This document shows, in pieces, positions 63,073-64,000 of a stretch of 64,000 nt of DNA. Origin of the DNA: Candidatus Thermofonsia Clade 1 bacterium (GTDB taxonomy: Bacteria > Chloroflexota > Anaerolineae > Aggregatilineales > UBA2796). The DNA is taken from positions 186,001 through 250,000 of the forward strand of contig PGTK01000003.1 in NCBI GenBank assembly GCA_002794705.1, in the 5' to 3' direction. A program made the position numbers and the translations under genes. The notes under the pieces are model-generated. The model saw only the letters and a list, made by a program, of their open reading frames with translations, was not told the origin of the DNA and made no database searches. Each line of letters opens with the position of its first letter. Positions within the stretch are counted from its first letter, which is position 1.

Positions 63073-64000
63073 TTACGCTGTGTGTGCCGCCAAGACGGGC
63101 TTTGGCTGTGACGGCAAGTAAATGCTGAAGGCCGTGCCATGACCCAGCCGACTACTAACCGTGATCGTGCCGCTGTGCATTTCCACAAGGCGCTTGGCAA
63201 TGCTCAAGCCCAAGCCGCTACCGCTATCGCCGTGCTTGCGCGCCCGATCGGCTCGATAGAACCGATCAAAAATGCGCGGCAATGCCTCAGGCGGAATGCC
63301 CTCGCCGCTATCTACCACGCGCAGCAAGACGCCCCCATCTGGAGTCGGCTGTGCTTGCAAACGCACACAATCGCCCGCTTTGGTGTGGCGGAGCGCGTTA
63401 TCAATCAAGTTGCCCAAGATTTGGCGCAGGCGCATTGCATCCGCCTGAATGACGGGCAGATCATCCGCCATTTCAAGCGTGAGAGTCCGACCACCTTCCT
63501 CAGCGCTGGTGCGCCAAAAATCGTGCAGACGGCTCAGAAAGGTGCTGAGCGGCACTGGTTCAAGCTGCAGGCGAATTTGATCGGCATCCATGAGCGAGAG
63601 CAGGCGCAGATCGTCCACCATGCGCTGCAGCCACGTAATTTCCTCGCGCAGGCTCTCAGTGGCTTGCTCAGGCGATTGAAAGCCCGCCTCAATTGCCTCA
63701 ATTTCAAGCGACATGGTGCTGAGCGGCGTGCGCAGATCATGGGCAATATCAGCCACCATCTGGCGCGTCATGGTCTGCTGGCGCATCAGCTCAGCCGCCA
63801 TGCGATTGAAGGCTTGGGTCAGCTCGCCCAGCTCATTTTTAGCTGTGACGGGCAAGGGCGCACCCCACTCGCCACGCGCAAGGCGCTGCACGCCTTCGTT
63901 CAAGACGCGAATTGGCTGTGAGAGCCGTGAAGACATCCACCAGCCTAGGCCAAGCGCCGCCAAAAGCGAAAAGCCGCCGGAAAGCACCAGCGCCGTGTTC
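63073..64000 (-). CDS. HAMP-domain sensor histidine kinase (cut by window edge)
   Basis: At least 308 residues; the frame is open to the window's right edge. A hydrophobic helix (FSLLAALGLGWWM) leads to a HAMP domain (QPIRVLNEGVQRLARGEW), then HisKA with DIAHDLRTPLS, and the ATPase domain with NLIDNALRHTKAG, DSGEGIPPEA and GSGLGLSIAKRL. The BaeS-type end (LVEMHSGTITVSS) is typical. The extracytoplasmic sensor part lies beyond the window. Its response regulator should be further upstream. It points the same way as the GH31 gene, 65 bases ahead of it. Confidence 0.93.
   Translation of the reverse strand, partial: NTALVLSGGFSLLAALGLGWWMSSRLSQPIRVLNEGVQRLARGEWGAPLPVTAKNELGELTQAFNRMAAELMRQQTMTRQMVADIAHDLRTPLSTMSLEIEAIEAGFQSPEQATESLREEITWLQRMVDDLRLLSLMDADQIRLQLEPVPLSTFLSRLHDFWRTSAEEGGRTLTLEMADDLPVIQADAMRLRQILGNLIDNALRHTKAGDCVRLQAQPTPDGGVLLRVVDSGEGIPPEALPRIFDRFYRADRARKHGDSGSGLGLSIAKRLVEMHSGTITVSSRLGHGTAFSIYLPSQPKPVLAAHTA

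Overview
The window is 64 kb of moderately GC-rich bacterial chromosome with dense coding and short gaps. I read it as a member of Chloroflexota, probably an Anaerolineae-type lineage. The reasons are the Pro-Thr 'PTPTP' linkers behind export signals, SpoVS without other sporulation genes, DUF58 and DUF4397 proteins, C39-TPR and WD40 export proteins, and very large GAF-type histidine kinases. This placement is inference. I see no tRNA, rRNA, CRISPR array, phage gene or insertion sequence, and both window edges cut histidine kinase genes.

Layout. 1-2101: a hybrid-type kinase end plus two stand-alone receiver proteins. 2196-10333: exported C39 peptidase, OsmC, PHP phosphoesterase, beta-CASP nuclease, FtcD, M23 peptidase and galactonate dehydratase. 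10399-15855: a GH13-like protein, then a minus-strand spoVS-PHP-ATP-grasp operon and a membrane protein. 15989-20049: WD40 protein and peroxiredoxin, converging on rpsB-tsf-pyrH. 20141-26916: cyclic-diphosphoglycerate-synthetase-like GTPase, GT1 glycosyltransferase, class V aminotransferase, PGI/PMI-like protein and a sugar-binding lipid- or wall-associated protein. 27242-33144: small GTPase, DUF4397 lipoprotein, and upp-GT39-DUF58. 33527-43880: a response regulator with a decayed GGDEF domain, then a 3132-residue kinase carrying about 14 GAF and 3 PAS domains. 43951-47880: rpoB alone. 48209-52367: a surface-polysaccharide cluster (UXS-like, O-antigen ligase, GtrA, GT4). 52364-58168: argF-TPR-cdaA-moaB and leuB. 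58236-60601: DUF177-sigA-macrodomain from a consensus promoter. 60650-64000: a GH31-like protein and a HAMP kinase.

Themes. Signal transduction is heavy: four kinase or receiver loci and a c-di-AMP synthase. Core information genes (rpoB, sigA, rpsB-tsf) are scattered among them. Several carbohydrate-family proteins keep their fold signatures but lack key catalytic residues. The clearest is GH31, where both the nucleophile and the acid/base positions are changed. GH13 has Arg and Asp positions changed, and PGI/PMI is altered as well. The giant GAF kinase with its neighbour, and this set of probable pseudoenzymes, are the most unusual content.

Promoters in the window resemble sigma-70 sites. 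Many carry a TGn-extended -10 of the TATACT, TACAAT or TATAAT type.
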